The notes under the pieces were generated by a model. The model made no database searches and was not told the origin of the DNA. It saw only the letters and a list, made by a program, of their open reading frames with translations. This document shows positions 1 through 9,272 of a stretch of DNA of 64,000 nt, piece by piece; the stretch's first letter is position 1, and every line of letters begins with the position of its first letter. This DNA is from Gilliamella sp. wkB308. GTDB taxonomy: Bacteria; Pseudomonadota; Gammaproteobacteria; Enterobacterales; Orbaceae. The position numbers and the translations under genes are program-made. The stretch spans positions 1-64,000 of the forward strand of contig NZ_LZGN01000018.1 in assembly GCF_001690185.1 (NCBI RefSeq), given 5' to 3'.

Positions 1-113
1 CCCTGATGAGAATCAGTAAGGTCCGTTTGAGACTAAGACGTAGATAGGTCAGGTGTGTAAGTGTAGTGATACATTGAGCTAACTGATACTAATGAACCGA
101 GAGTCTTAACCTT
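1..113 (+). rRNA. 23S ribosomal RNA, 3' end (partial)
   Basis: The first 113 bases match the last part of gammaproteobacterial 23S rRNA, including the conserved run GCTAACTGATACTAATGAAC and the 3' end TCTTAACCTT. The gene enters from outside the window. It is followed after about 150 bases by the 5S gene, the usual rRNA operon order. The 3' end is placed by comparison with remembered E. coli sequence and may be off by a few bases. Confidence 0.93.
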
Positions 114-265
114 ACAACTCGGAGTTGTTTTGGATTGCGCGAAGTTGAGAGAAGAGAAAATCATCGAAAGATGGTTAAAGAGTGTAGAAACAGTTTGTTC
201 CGGATTGAGGAATTGATGTAAAGATGAGATAATGACATCAGTTGAGAGAAAGAGAAGACAGGATA

Positions 266-383
266 TGTCTGGCGGTAATAGCGCGGTGGTCCCACCTGAC
301 CCCATGCCGAACTCAGAAGTGAAACGCCGTAGTGCCGATGGTAGTGTGGGTATTACCCATGTGAGAGTAGGGTGCCGCCAGAC
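266..383 (+). rRNA. 5S ribosomal RNA
   Basis: A 118-base segment carries the classic 5S core (GCGCGGTGGTCCCACCTGAC, then CCATGCCGAACTCAGAAGTG) and complementary ends: TGTCTGGCGG at the 5' side pairs with CCGCCAGAC at the 3' side. It closes the rRNA operon and is directly followed by an intrinsic terminator. Confidence 0.96.
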
Positions 384-400
384 TTTTAAATAAGTGCAAG

Positions 401-427
401 AGCCCAGCAGAGATGCTGGGCTTTTTT
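401..427 (+). terminator. rRNA operon terminator
   Basis: A 9-bp perfect stem (AGCCCAGCA / TGCTGGGCT, loop GAGA) is followed by a run of six T. It lies 17 bases after the 5S gene, so it is the intrinsic terminator of the rRNA operon. Confidence 0.9.
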
Positions 428-491
428 GCTATTTACAGAATAACAAATTAAAATCAATCAAACTGACAGTCAGAGAGGGATATGATTTGAG

Positions 492-1055
492 ATGAGCTCA
501 TTAATCGCTTTTAATAAACCATTTAATGTGGTGTCTCAATTTTCAGCGCATGAAAAGTATCCAACATTGAAAGATTTTATCTCATTACCCAAATTTTATC
601 CTGCTGGACGATTAGATACTGACAGTGAAGGATTACTTTTATTAACAAACGATGGTAAACTACAAGCTAGAATTAGTTCACCAAAATTTAAGCTACCAAA
701 AACGTATTGGGTTCAAGTTGAAGGATCAATTACTCAACAGGCAATAAATAAATTAAAGCGTGGTGTTCAATTAAAAGAATTTTATACTGCACCTGCACTA
801 GCAACTATTTTAAAAGAACCAACACTCCTATGGCAAAGAGTACCTCCTATTAGAGAACGTAAAACTATTCCGACATCATGGATAAGTATCACTATTACAG
901 AAGGTAAAAATCGACAAGTTCGAAGGATGTGCGCTGCAGTTGGTTTTCCATGTTTACGATTGATTAGAGTCCAAATAGGTCAATATAATTTATTCAGCCA
1001 TAATTTACCTTTAGGTGAATGGAAAACAATAAACCTAAATAATCTTTATCTATAA
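492..1055 (+). CDS. rluE: 23S rRNA pseudouridine(2457) synthase RluE
   Basis: This is a 187-residue pseudouridine synthase of the RsuA/RluE group, which modifies 23S rRNA at U2457 in E. coli. The catalytic motif GRLDTDSEG lies at residues 39-47, with Asp42 as the expected nucleophile. The C-terminal signature [10 protein letters not shown] and the following GFPCLRL support the RluE/RluB/RsuA branch. There is no N-terminal S4 domain, as in RluE. The protein is somewhat shorter than E. coli RluE. It stands alone between the rRNA operon and ftsY. Assignment to RluE rather than another short RsuA-family member rests on overall resemblance. Confidence 0.88.
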   Translation: MSSLIAFNKPFNVVSQFSAHEKYPTLKDFISLPKFYPAGRLDTDSEGLLLLTNDGKLQARISSPKFKLPKTYWVQVEGSITQQAINKLKRGVQLKEFYTAPALATILKEPTLLWQRVPPIRERKTIPTSWISITITEGKNRQVRRMCAAVGFPCLRLIRVQIGQYNLFSHNLPLGEWKTINLNNLYL

Positions 1056-1141
1056 AATAAATAGCAGATAATTAAGTACTACTTTGTATAGAATTTTCGA
1101 ATAAACTAGATCAATATATTCATCTATTTGCACTGAATAAA

Positions 1142-1170
1142 TTGGGCTTTATACTAAAATAAGATAAAAT
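1142..1170 (+). promoter_or_regulatory. predicted sigma-70 promoter of ftsYEX
   Basis: TTGGGC and TAAAAT are separated by exactly 17 bases and lie 32 bases upstream of the ftsY start codon, in the gap after rluE. The -35 box deviates from TTGACA at two positions. Prediction from sequence only. Confidence 0.45.
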
Positions 1171-1201
1171 GATCTTTATCAGGATCATGGGATAACTATT
1201 T

Positions 1202-2140
1202 ATGGTAGAACAAAAAAAAGAGGGATTTTTTTCTCGTCTAAAACAAAGTCTCTTTAAAACAAAACAAAATATTGGGTCAGGTTTTTTAAATTTATTTAGA
1301 GGAAAAAAAATAGACGATGCTTTATTTGAAGAACTTGAAGAACAATTATTAATTGCAGATGTTGGTTTTGAAACTACGCAAAAAATTATTTCAGCTTTAA
1401 CTCAACAAGCTTCTCGCAAAGCGTTAAAAGATGCTGATGCTTTACATGAATTATTAAAGCATGAAATGAAATCCATATTAAATGGCATTGATAAACCGTT
1501 GGATATTTCAACTCATAAACCATTTGTGATATTAATGGTTGGTGTTAACGGCGTCGGTAAAACAACAACAATAGGTAAATTAGCTCGTCAATTTCAGCAA
1601 CAAGGTAAATCTGTTATGCTTGCCGCCGGTGATACATTTCGTGCTGCAGCGGTTGAACAATTGCAAGTATGGGGAGAGCGAAATAATATTCCGGTAATTG
1701 CACAGCATATTAATGCGGATTCTGCTTCAGTTATTTATGATGCCATTCAAGCTGCTAAAGCTAAAAATATTGATGTTCTAATAGCTGATACTGCAGGTCG
1801 TTTACAAAACAAATCACATTTAATGGATGAACTAAAAAAAATTGTTCGAGTGATAAAAAAACATGATGAAACTGCACCACATGAAATCATGTTAACAATT
1901 GATGCAGGCACTGGACAAAATGCAATTAGCCAAACTAAATTATTTAATGAGGCAGTTGGATTAACAGGTATGACCTTAACTAAATTAGATGGTACCGCAA
2001 AAGGAGGTATTATCTTTAGTATTGCTGATCAGTTTAATATCCCTATCCGTTACATAGGTGTTGGCGAAAAAATTGAAGATTTAAAACCTTTCAACGCCGA
2101 TGATTTTATTAACGCACTGTTTGATGAAACAGATGAATAG
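1202..2140 (+). CDS. ftsY: signal recognition particle receptor FtsY
   Basis: FtsY is the SRP GTPase receptor that docks ribosome-nascent-chain complexes at the inner membrane. The 312-residue protein has an N domain (about 30-95) and a G domain with GVNGVGKTT (114-122, P-loop), DTFRAAA, DTAGR and TKLDGTAKGG. The long acidic N-terminal A domain of E. coli FtsY (about 500 residues in total) is absent. The N terminus is instead short and lysine-rich, so membrane binding probably relies on the basic amphipathic start of the N domain. First gene of ftsYEX; ftsE begins 9 bases after its stop. Confidence 0.97.
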   Translation: MVEQKKEGFFSRLKQSLFKTKQNIGSGFLNLFRGKKIDDALFEELEEQLLIADVGFETTQKIISALTQQASRKALKDADALHELLKHEMKSILNGIDKPLDISTHKPFVILMVGVNGVGKTTTIGKLARQFQQQGKSVMLAAGDTFRAAAVEQLQVWGERNNIPVIAQHINADSASVIYDAIQAAKAKNIDVLIADTAGRLQNKSHLMDELKKIVRVIKKHDETAPHEIMLTIDAGTGQNAISQTKLFNEAVGLTGMTLTKLDGTAKGGIIFSIADQFNIPIRYIGVGEKIEDLKPFNADDFINALFDETDE

Positions 2141-2149
2141 AGAGCGGCT

Positions 2150-2803
2150 ATGATCCAATTTCAACAGGTGAGTAAAGTTTATTCGGGCGGAAGACCAGCA
2201 TTGCAGAACATAAACTTTACATTATCAACAGGTGAAATGGCATTTTTAACAGGTCATTCGGGTGCAGGTAAAAGCACCTTAATGCGTCTCATTTGTGGTT
2301 TGGAAAAAGCGAATGATGGTAAAGTAATGCTTAATAACATTGATGTATCAACGTTACGAAAGCAGGATATGCCTTTTTTACGGCGAAAAATAGGTATGAT
2401 ATTTCAAGATCATCAATTACTTATGGATCATACTGTTTATGACAATATTGCTATTCCTTTAATCATTTTAGGTAAACCCGTTGAAGAAATTCGACGACGG
2501 GTTTCTGCATCGCTTGATAAAGTTGGATTAATCAATAAAGCTAAATTCTATCCTATTCAGTTATCTGGTGGAGAGCAACAAAGAGTAGGGATTGCAAGAG
2601 CGATTGTTAATCGCCCCAGTGTGTTATTAGCCGATGAGCCTACAGGTAATCTTGATGATAAACTTTCAAAAGATATCTTGAAATTGTTTGAAGAATTTAA
2701 TCAAGCTGGCGTAACGGTATTAATGGCAACGCATAATATAGGACTTATTCGTCGAAAACACCACCGAATACTTCATTTAAATCAAGGGCGTTTAGAGGGC
2801 TAA
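2150..2803 (+). CDS. ftsE: cell division ATP-binding protein FtsE
   Basis: This is the ABC ATPase of the FtsEX complex, which couples the divisome to peptidoglycan amidase activation. The 217-residue protein shows Walker A GHSGAGKST (35-43), the signature LSGGEQQR, Walker B LLADEPTGNLD and a switch His in MATHN. It lies 9 bases after ftsY and 5 bases before ftsX, so the three genes form one operon, as in E. coli. Confidence 0.97.
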   Translation: MIQFQQVSKVYSGGRPALQNINFTLSTGEMAFLTGHSGAGKSTLMRLICGLEKANDGKVMLNNIDVSTLRKQDMPFLRRKIGMIFQDHQLLMDHTVYDNIAIPLIILGKPVEEIRRRVSASLDKVGLINKAKFYPIQLSGGEQQRVGIARAIVNRPSVLLADEPTGNLDDKLSKDILKLFEEFNQAGVTVLMATHNIGLIRRKHHRILHLNQGRLEG

Positions 2804-2808
2804 TATTA

Positions 2809-3771
2809 ATGATAAACGCTAATGTCAGATCAGCCAAAGCAACGTCTAAAAATAAAAGTCACTTTTTGGGTCGTTGGAAAAGACAAATAAGTTATGCATG
2901 GCAAAATGTTTTCAATCATTTTAAACAAAATATTTTAACATCACTACTGACAATTTTAGTTATAGCAATTTCAATAAGCTTACCAACAATCGGCTATTTA
3001 TTATGGAAAAATGCAAATCAAGCTGCACATCGGTGGTCTCCAACGCCAAATTTAACGGCATATATAAGCAAAACATTTAATGCTGAGCAAACTGACGAAT
3101 TAATTGAAAAAATCAAATCTCTTTCAGAGGTGGAAAAAGTTAATTATCTTTCACGCGATGATGCTAAAGAAGAATTTATTTCATGGTCTGGATTCAGTAG
3201 TGCATTAGATTTATTAGAAGAAAATCCACTACCGGCTGTAGCAATTATTATTCCTAAACCAGAAGCAAAAAAGACAGAAATACTTCATAAATTACAATCA
3301 GAAATTTTCAAAATTGATGGTATCGATGATGTCAAACTAGACGATAGTTGGTTTACTCGTTTGACTGCTTTAACTGATATGGTTAAAGCAATAGTTTGGG
3401 CTATTGCAATATTTATGATTATTGCAGTATCTTTGGTTATTGGAAATAGTATTCGTTTAAGTATTTTTGCCCGAAAACAAACAATTATCGTCATGCAGTT
3501 AATTGGGGCTACCGAAGGTTTTATTTTACGCCCTTTTCTGTATAGTGGAATGTTTATTGGGTTTATAAGTGCTTTAGTTTCTGTCGTTTTATCGGAAATA
3601 TTTATTTTTCAGATAGAATCTATTATATTGAATGTTTCCAATGAATTTGGCACAGTATTTACACTAGAAGGGTTATTGTGGGATGAAGTCTTGCTAATTG
3701 TATTAATTACAATTGTAATAGGATGGTTATCATCACTTATTACAACAAAAAGATATTTAAAAATTAATTAA
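2809..3771 (+). CDS. ftsX: cell division permease-like protein FtsX
   Basis: FtsX is the membrane partner of FtsE. The 320-residue protein has a cytoplasmic basic start, a first membrane segment around 45-65, a periplasmic domain to about 190, and three C-terminal hydrophobic segments. The sequence FARKQTIIVMQLIGAT is typical of the FtsX/MacB-type permease fold. Its position directly after ftsE confirms the identity. Confidence 0.95.
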   Translation: MINANVRSAKATSKNKSHFLGRWKRQISYAWQNVFNHFKQNILTSLLTILVIAISISLPTIGYLLWKNANQAAHRWSPTPNLTAYISKTFNAEQTDELIEKIKSLSEVEKVNYLSRDDAKEEFISWSGFSSALDLLEENPLPAVAIIIPKPEAKKTEILHKLQSEIFKIDGIDDVKLDDSWFTRLTALTDMVKAIVWAIAIFMIIAVSLVIGNSIRLSIFARKQTIIVMQLIGATEGFILRPFLYSGMFIGFISALVSVVLSEIFIFQIESIILNVSNEFGTVFTLEGLLWDEVLLIVLITIVIGWLSSLITTKRYLKIN

Positions 3772-3916
3772 TTAAGATAGTTCTTCTTAATTCGCATTAA
3801 GTAGAAAAAGGTGATTAATATTTTTAGAAATATTTTTTTATTTTAAACCTAATTGTGAACTAAATTACATTTTAACTGTCTAATATTAAAAGTTTAAAAC
3901 TGTACAAAGTTTTATA

Positions 3917-3944
3917 TTGTTGTAATCAAAAATAAATACAACAA
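3917..3944 (+). promoter_or_regulatory. possible leader hairpin upstream of rpoH
   Basis: TTGTTGTA and TACAACAA form an 8-bp inverted repeat with a 12-base loop in the untranslated leader, ending 27 bases before the rpoH ATG and just upstream of the strong GGGGG ribosome binding site. It could be a weak RNA structure, but A/T-rich leaders produce such repeats by chance. Confidence 0.25.
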
Positions 3945-3971
3945 AAATAGTTTAAATAAAGGGGGAATTAA

Positions 3972-4832
3972 ATGAGTACTGATTTAAAAATGCAAGTAGG
4001 TGCTTTAATCCCACAAGGCAATATTGAATCTTACCTTCGCATGATTAATACCTATCCTATGCTAACAGCTGAGGAAGAAAAATCTTTAGGCGAAAGACTT
4101 TACTATCATGATGATGTTGATGCAGCAAGACAATTAATTTTATCGCATTTACGTTTTGTTGCGCACATCGCCCGTGGTTATTCCGGTTACGGTTTACCAC
4201 AAGCAGATTTGATACAAGAAGGTAATATTGGTTTAATGAAAGCGGTACGTCGCTTTAATCCTGAAATGGGCGTTCGTTTAGTATCATTTGCAGTACATTG
4301 GATTAAAGCTGAAATTCATGAGTATGTGTTAAAAAACTGGCGTATTGTTAAAGTTGCAACGACTAAAGCACAGAGAAAATTATTCTTTAATTTAAGAAAA
4401 AATAAACAACGTTTGGGTTGGTTTAATAGTGCTGAAGTCGATATGGTTGCTGATGAATTAGGTGTTAGCCGTAAAGATGTGCTTGAAATGGAATCGCGTA
4501 TGTCTGCACAAGATATGTCTTTTGATGTCGACAGCGATGATGATGATAACGCAGTTGTTGCGCCAGCATTATATTTAGAAGATAGTAATTCAGATTTCTC
4601 AAAATCAATTGAAAATGATAATTGGGAAAATGATGCAACCGACAAGTTACATGATGCTTTATCACAATTAGATGAACGTAGCCAAGATATTATTAAAGCT
4701 CGATGGTTAGATGCTGATGATAGTAAATCAACGTTGCAAGTTTTGGCTGATAAATATAGTGTTTCGGCTGAACGAATTCGCCAACTTGAAAAAAATGCAA
4801 TGAAAAAACTACGAGTTGCGATAGAAGCATAA
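3972..4832 (+). CDS. rpoH: RNA polymerase heat-shock sigma factor RpoH (sigma-32)
   Basis: RpoH directs RNA polymerase to heat-shock promoters. The 286-residue protein has sigma regions 2 ([20 protein letters not shown]), 3 and 4 ([14 protein letters not shown] helix-turn-helix). The RpoH box [19 protein letters not shown], diagnostic for sigma-32, is present around residues 134-152. The start has a strong GGGGG ribosome binding site. It lies 200 bases after ftsX, as in E. coli. A likely target within the window is the groESL promoter at 22938. Confidence 0.98.
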   Translation: MSTDLKMQVGALIPQGNIESYLRMINTYPMLTAEEEKSLGERLYYHDDVDAARQLILSHLRFVAHIARGYSGYGLPQADLIQEGNIGLMKAVRRFNPEMGVRLVSFAVHWIKAEIHEYVLKNWRIVKVATTKAQRKLFFNLRKNKQRLGWFNSAEVDMVADELGVSRKDVLEMESRMSAQDMSFDVDSDDDDNAVVAPALYLEDSNSDFSKSIENDNWENDATDKLHDALSQLDERSQDIIKARWLDADDSKSTLQVLADKYSVSAERIRQLEKNAMKKLRVAIEA

Positions 4833-4857
4833 CCTTTTTGTTAACTGTTAATTTTAC

Positions 4858-4890
4858 AAGCCTTGCTTGAAAAGCAGTAAGGCTTTTTTT
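4858..4890 (+). terminator. rpoH terminator
   Basis: AAGCCTTGCTT and AAGCAGTAAGGCTT form an imperfect stem followed by seven T, 25 bases after the rpoH stop codon. Confidence 0.85.
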
Positions 4891-5053
4891 ATTAATAAAA
4901 TCTTAAGATTACAGAAAATAAGGGTTTAAAATACTGTTATCAAAATTTATCCAAAAAACATATAAATATGTTATAAATAAAAAGCCATCTTTATTTATGA
5001 CCACATCGTATAAATATATTTATGTAAATGACTTACTAATTTAGGAATAAGAA

Positions 5054-5359
5054 ATGTTGAAAAAAATTACTAAAAGTATATTTTTAAGCCTTCTGTTTGT
5101 AAATCTTGTTGCTTGTAATGAACAAAATAAACATGACCAAGGAACTATTAAAATAGATACAGGAGCGGTTGAATGTGATCGCTATATTGCACTGATTTTG
5201 GATTTACAAAATAAATCACAACTGCCTGCTGAATCTGAAGAGTCAGTTAAAAAAAGTATCGAGGAGTTTAGACAGATGGTTGAAAAAAATCCAGATGCGA
5301 TTAAAGGTGAATGTAATGCGGCCTACTCTGCGATGCGGGGCGCTATAGAGGAACGCTAA
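5054..5359 (+). CDS. small exported lipoprotein, function unknown
   Basis: This 101-residue protein is not one I recognise. It starts with a lysine-rich signal peptide and a lipobox LVAC, so Cys21 should be lipidated and the protein anchored to a membrane on the periplasmic side. The mature part is short, charged and helical-looking, with two further cysteines (Cys41 in VECDRY and Cys87 in GECNAAY) that could form a disulphide. The gene stands alone, about 220 bases from its neighbours on each side, with GGAATAAG before the ATG as ribosome binding site. Confidence 0.7.
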   Translation: MLKKITKSIFLSLLFVNLVACNEQNKHDQGTIKIDTGAVECDRYIALILDLQNKSQLPAESEESVKKSIEEFRQMVEKNPDAIKGECNAAYSAMRGAIEER

Positions 5360-5583
5360 TTTTTAATTTCTTAATTTCAATGAAAAGTTGAACAAGAATT
5401 ATTTAACGTACCTATTAAAAGAATTTTTATGTATTTATAATAATCTATTTCAAAGTGCGATAAAAAGTTAATGAGTTTTTGTTGAAAATGCGGTTATTCA
5501 AATCAGTTAAAATCAAAAATTTTTTCGTAGCGACTTTAATTAACGGCAATCGGTAAGAAATTAGATTGCCATCTGCTATAGGA

Positions 5584-6285
5584 TTAAAAACAACTTTTAT
5601 TTATTGCGCTTAATGCTGCTTCTTGAGCATGTAACAGAGCTGTATCAAAAAAAGGGATTTTGTGATCTGCTTGAGAAATCAATAAACCAATTTCCGTACA
5701 ACCAAGTATCACTCCTTGGGCTCCTTTTATAACTAGCTTATCAATGATATCAATATAGGTTTGTTTCGATGTAGGTTTAATTATACCATGGCAAAGTTCA
5801 TCATAAATAATTTGATTGATGATCATTCTATCTTGCTCATCGGGAATAAGCACTTTTAAACCTTTATTAATCAGTTTTGATTTATAAAAGTCTTGTTCCA
5901 TCGTATATTTTGTTCCAAGCAAAGCAACGGTTTGAATATTTTCTTTAATTAAGTGCTGTGCCGTAATATCAGCAATATGAAGAATGGGAATATTAATGGC
6001 AGCTTGAATCTTATCTGCGACTTTATGCATAGTATTAGTACAAATCACGATAAAATCTGCCCCAGCTAATGCTAGTCTTTTCGCAGCATCAATTAAAATG
6101 AGTGCACTTTTATCCCACTCACCATTGGCTTGGCAATGTTCAATTTCTTGAAAGTCGACACTATATAAAAGTGTTTTCGCTGAATGTAATCCTCCTAATG
6201 ATTGTCCTACCATTTGATTGATAACTTGATAATAAGTCACGGTACTTTCCCAGCTCATCCCACCTATTAAACCAATTGTTTTCAT
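5584..6285 (-). CDS. aspartate/glutamate racemase family protein (YgeA-like amino-acid racemase)
   Basis: This is a PLP-independent amino-acid racemase of the Asp/Glu/hydantoin racemase superfamily. The pair of catalytic cysteines is visible as Cys82 in ICTNTMH and Cys195 in LGCTEIG, with the N-terminal IGLIGGMSWEST typical of the aspartate racemase/YgeA branch. The start at 6285 is chosen because AAGGA lies 8 bases upstream; ATGs at 6294 and 6303 overlap or precede that site. The likely role is conversion of L- to D-amino acids, but the substrate cannot be read from sequence. Monocistronic. Confidence 0.85.
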   Translation of the reverse strand: MKTIGLIGGMSWESTVTYYQVINQMVGQSLGGLHSAKTLLYSVDFQEIEHCQANGEWDKSALILIDAAKRLALAGADFIVICTNTMHKVADKIQAAINIPILHIADITAQHLIKENIQTVALLGTKYTMEQDFYKSKLINKGLKVLIPDEQDRMIINQIIYDELCHGIIKPTSKQTYIDIIDKLVIKGAQGVILGCTEIGLLISQADHKIPFFDTALLHAQEAALSAINKSCF

Positions 6286-6432
6286 TTCATTCATCCTTAA
6301 CATACTAAATCATAATATAACTTCTTTAAGATATCTTTTAGTTTATTATTAAAAGTTTATGTATCTCTTCTCTAAAAAAATAGTACTAATGTTATAATTT
6401 ATCTTATTGGAATTTAAGATAAAAAACAATTA

Positions 6433-7272
6433 ATGTCTAAACCGTTATCAAGTTATCATCCCTTACTTTATTGGTTAAGGGTAAATCAGCGTCGCTTATT
6501 TCGTCATTTGTTCTGGTATTGTTCTTCGCGTCAATATAGCTTAGAACGTAGTCATGATTTACGTTTACCATATCGCTATAAAAAACATACATCCAAATTA
6601 ATACGTCGATTGGGCAACAGCGACATTCAGCTCCAATATAATAAAGTCACAAATCTAAAAATTGCAGTTGATTCGTTAAATGGAATATTAATTAAACCTG
6701 GTGAGTATTTTTCGTTTTGCCGATTAGTCGGAAAACCAACTAAAAAGCGAGGATTTGTGAATGGAATGGAACTTTCATTTGGTGTAGCTCGTTCCGGTAT
6801 TGGCGGTGGTATATGTCAGATTAGTAATCTAATTCATTGGTTAGCTCTCCATTCCGAACTCCAAATAGTCGAACGAGCAAATCATAGCTTTGATCCTTTT
6901 CCTGATGATGGTCGAGTGTTGCCTTTTGGTTCGGGTGCCGCTGTTTTTTATAATTATATTGATCTTATTATTCATAATCCTACCGATAAAACGTTTCAAA
7001 TTATACTTCATGTTAGCGATCACCAACTAGAGGGTGAGCTATTATGTGATGAAGAAAGACAATACAGCTATCATGTTTATGAAAAGCAGCATGCCTTTAT
7101 TAAAAGGCAAGGTGTTATCTATAGAAAAAATGAAATCTGGAGAGACACCATGACCAAAAACAATGTCGGTGGCGCCCCGGCATGTATTCGTTCAGAAATG
7201 GTGTATAAAAATAATGTAATTGTAAAATACGAAGTGAATGGAGAATTGATAACAAATGAAGAAAACGAGTAA
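6433..7272 (+). CDS. VanW family protein
   Basis: This 279-residue protein has the VanW-type domain: the stretch from about 80 to 190 contains IKPGEYFSFCRLVGKPTK, then GIGGGICQISNLIHW and a PFPDDGRVLPFG segment. VanW-like domains are named after an accessory gene of vancomycin-resistance clusters; their biochemical role is not established. No signal peptide is visible, although the N terminus is basic with some hydrophobic patches. Its 3' end overlaps the next gene by 17 bases in another frame, which suggests co-translation. Nothing else here indicates glycopeptide resistance. Confidence 0.85.
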   Translation: MSKPLSSYHPLLYWLRVNQRRLFRHLFWYCSSRQYSLERSHDLRLPYRYKKHTSKLIRRLGNSDIQLQYNKVTNLKIAVDSLNGILIKPGEYFSFCRLVGKPTKKRGFVNGMELSFGVARSGIGGGICQISNLIHWLALHSELQIVERANHSFDPFPDDGRVLPFGSGAAVFYNYIDLIIHNPTDKTFQIILHVSDHQLEGELLCDEERQYSYHVYEKQHAFIKRQGVIYRKNEIWRDTMTKNNVGGAPACIRSEMVYKNNVIVKYEVNGELITNEENE

Positions 7273-8071
7273 ATGTCTATTTTTAATGCAAATAATGTGT
7301 TTAGTTTTATCTTTTTCATGTTTTGCTGATCCCAAAGTGATTCATGTTGTTGTCGCTTTATGTGATAACAAATATCAGCAAATAGCGCCGGTTCCTAAAG
7401 CGATTGGTAATGGTCAAGATCCAAAAAATAACCTTTATTGGGGGGCGGCCTATGGTTTTAAAACCTATTTTGGTAAACAAAAAGAGTGGCAAGTAGTAAA
7501 AATCAATAAACCTGATGATGGTAAAATATTAGAAGAGATTATATACAAGCATCAAAACAAAGATGTTTATCTGATAGCTCAGGCATATGATGGCAAATAC
7601 ATAGATGATACTATTGATGATTTTATAGAATATTCAGCAGGTAAAAAACAATCATCATTTACGATAGATAACAAGCAAATAACGGCTGGAGGAAAAGCTG
7701 ATTTAGTCGTTTATATTGGTCATAATGCTTTAATGGAATGGTCTTGGCGTAAATTTTTACCCGATAGTTGGCGTTGGGAAACACTTCCAAATGACGCACA
7801 GGAACAACAAAAATCGAGATATGCGGCCGTTTTTGCTTGTAAAAGTCAGAAATATTTTTCGAAGCCGTTATCTCGTTTGGGGATTTCGCCCTTGATTTTA
7901 ACTATGCATCTTATGGCTCCGGAAGCATATAGTGTGCACGCTATGATCGATGCTTGGTTAAAAGGCGAAAGCAAAGCTAATATTCGATTGAAAGTGGCTA
8001 CTGCCTATAGCAAGTATCAGAAATTGAACAAACCCGCGTTGAACATGTTTACTACGGAATATAGTCAATAG
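7256..8071 (+). CDS. exported protein of unknown function, coupled to the VanW-family gene
   Basis: This 271-residue protein is not one I can name with confidence. It begins with a clear Sec signal peptide and a probable cleavage after CFA (about residue 25). The mature protein has IHVVVALCDNKYQ, LYWGAAYGF, LVVYIGHNALMEWSW and a segment with two cysteines, giving the impression of a folded periplasmic enzyme. The start lies inside the last codons of the VanW-family gene (17-base overlap), so the two are probably translated together and may work in the same envelope process. Confidence 0.72.
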   Translation: MKKTSKCLFLMQIMCLVLSFSCFADPKVIHVVVALCDNKYQQIAPVPKAIGNGQDPKNNLYWGAAYGFKTYFGKQKEWQVVKINKPDDGKILEEIIYKHQNKDVYLIAQAYDGKYIDDTIDDFIEYSAGKKQSSFTIDNKQITAGGKADLVVYIGHNALMEWSWRKFLPDSWRWETLPNDAQEQQKSRYAAVFACKSQKYFSKPLSRLGISPLILTMHLMAPEAYSVHAMIDAWLKGESKANIRLKVATAYSKYQKLNKPALNMFTTEYSQ

Positions 8072-8117
8072 TATCTTAGTTAAATCGGCATAATTTTGAA
8101 TACTGGAGTCATAAAAT

Positions 8118-8420
8118 ATGATCAAAACACCTAAAATTGTTATTTTAACTGGTGCGGGTATATCGGCGGAATCTGGGCTATCGACATTCCGTGCGCAAAA
8201 TGGATTGTGGGAAGGGTATGATGTTAACGATGTTGCAACCTATGAAGGTTATAGTCGAAATCCCATTACAAATGGATAAAATCTACGATGCACTTTCACA
8301 GGCTGACTATTTCATTTTTATTGGTAAATTTTGCATTGAGAAAAGATCAAATATTAAGAGTAATCTTTTGTTATATTGTCAAAGCAAAAACGATACAAGT
8401 GATAGACAATAAACAAGTCG
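8118..8420 (+). pseudogene. cobB: remnant of cobB (Sir2-family NAD-dependent protein deacylase)
   Basis: The first 53 codons (8118-8279) encode the sirtuin N terminus: [20 protein letters not shown], then [13 protein letters not shown] and YSRNP, closely like E. coli CobB. The reading then stops. A later sirtuin segment, [19 protein letters not shown] followed by IFIGK, continues in a different frame from about 8254. The middle, which should hold the catalytic His and the zinc-binding cysteines (roughly 110 residues), is missing. The sequence after IGK has lost recognisable similarity. The gene cannot make a functional deacylase. The right-hand limit is approximate. Confidence 0.85.
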
Positions 8421-9272
8421 CAAGAATACCTTTAACTAAAAGGCGCTTTGTTGGACTGAACGTTTTTGACATATCTAGGCACTTTCTAATGTTGAACAAG
8501 ATAAGAGCGGATAATATCATAAAAAAGTGTTTTATTGTGAAAGGAACAAGGATTTTTATGATGTTCTATGTTATTTGATGGAAAGTTAAATAATTATAAT
8601 GAGGATATATAATATTAGTAATTTTATGATAAATAATATAATTGAGATAAATTAGTTAAATGATAAGAGCATTGAGTTTGAAACATCTCTGGAAATATTC
8701 ATTTTATAATATTTTAATTCTATTTCCTTTTTGCATTAATAATTAAAAATAGTGATTTTGGGTAAGATGATTTTATCAATAGTCATTAGAATTAATGAAC
8801 AACTCTAATGAAGCATTAAAAAAAAAAGAGGAGTAAAAAAATGTTATTTTTAATTAGCCATAAGTCATGTTGCTTACGAATTAAGTTTAATATATTCAGA
8901 GTAACCCGATGAAATATGGTAGCTTATAATGAAAATAATATAACAAATTAAGCAGATGATAAAAAAAGAAAATAAGTTCAAGAGGAATGCAAAGTATATT
9001 TATTGGCTACCCTTTACCAATATGAAAATGATATTATGAGGAATATAGCTAAAATGTCATTAATTATAAAAGATTTGATTGAGATAGAAAAACTATTGAT
9101 ATATTGCAATTTATGGATCCAGTTATATTAAAATCAAATTGGTTTTTAGATAATATTTAGGCTATAAGGTTGTATGGTATATTTAATTTTTTCTAGTTAT
9201 CACCAAACTATTCCTATTAAAAGAAACTTTTGATATAGTTCTTAACTAAATTATCGTTTTTAGTTGAAAAAT
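8421..9272. other. gene-free, A/T-rich stretch between the cobB remnant and the methyltransferase gene
   Basis: About 850 bases with no convincing gene, RNA or repeat. A 23-codon reading frame at 8841-8912 has a good ribosome binding site (AGAGGAG) but no recognisable product. The region may be decayed coding sequence from the left edge of the island. It should also contain the promoter of the methyltransferase gene, which I could not place. Confidence 0.6.

Noticed and set aside
33..305. 90-codon open frame on the minus strand across the 23S-5S region
   Set aside because: It is antisense to rRNA genes and encodes nothing recognisable.
3917..3944. RNA thermometer controlling rpoH
   Set aside because: The hairpin does not include the ribosome binding site or start codon and is only 8 bp of mostly A-T pairs; kept only as a low-confidence feature.
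6433..7272. Vancomycin resistance role for the VanW-like gene
   Set aside because: No vanHAX-type ligase, dehydrogenase or dipeptidase genes nearby, and the host is Gram-negative.
8841..8912. 23-codon frame with a strong ribosome binding site in the debris region
   Set aside because: No recognisable product, no conserved context, and a purine-rich stretch before an ATG is expected by chance in such A/T-rich DNA.
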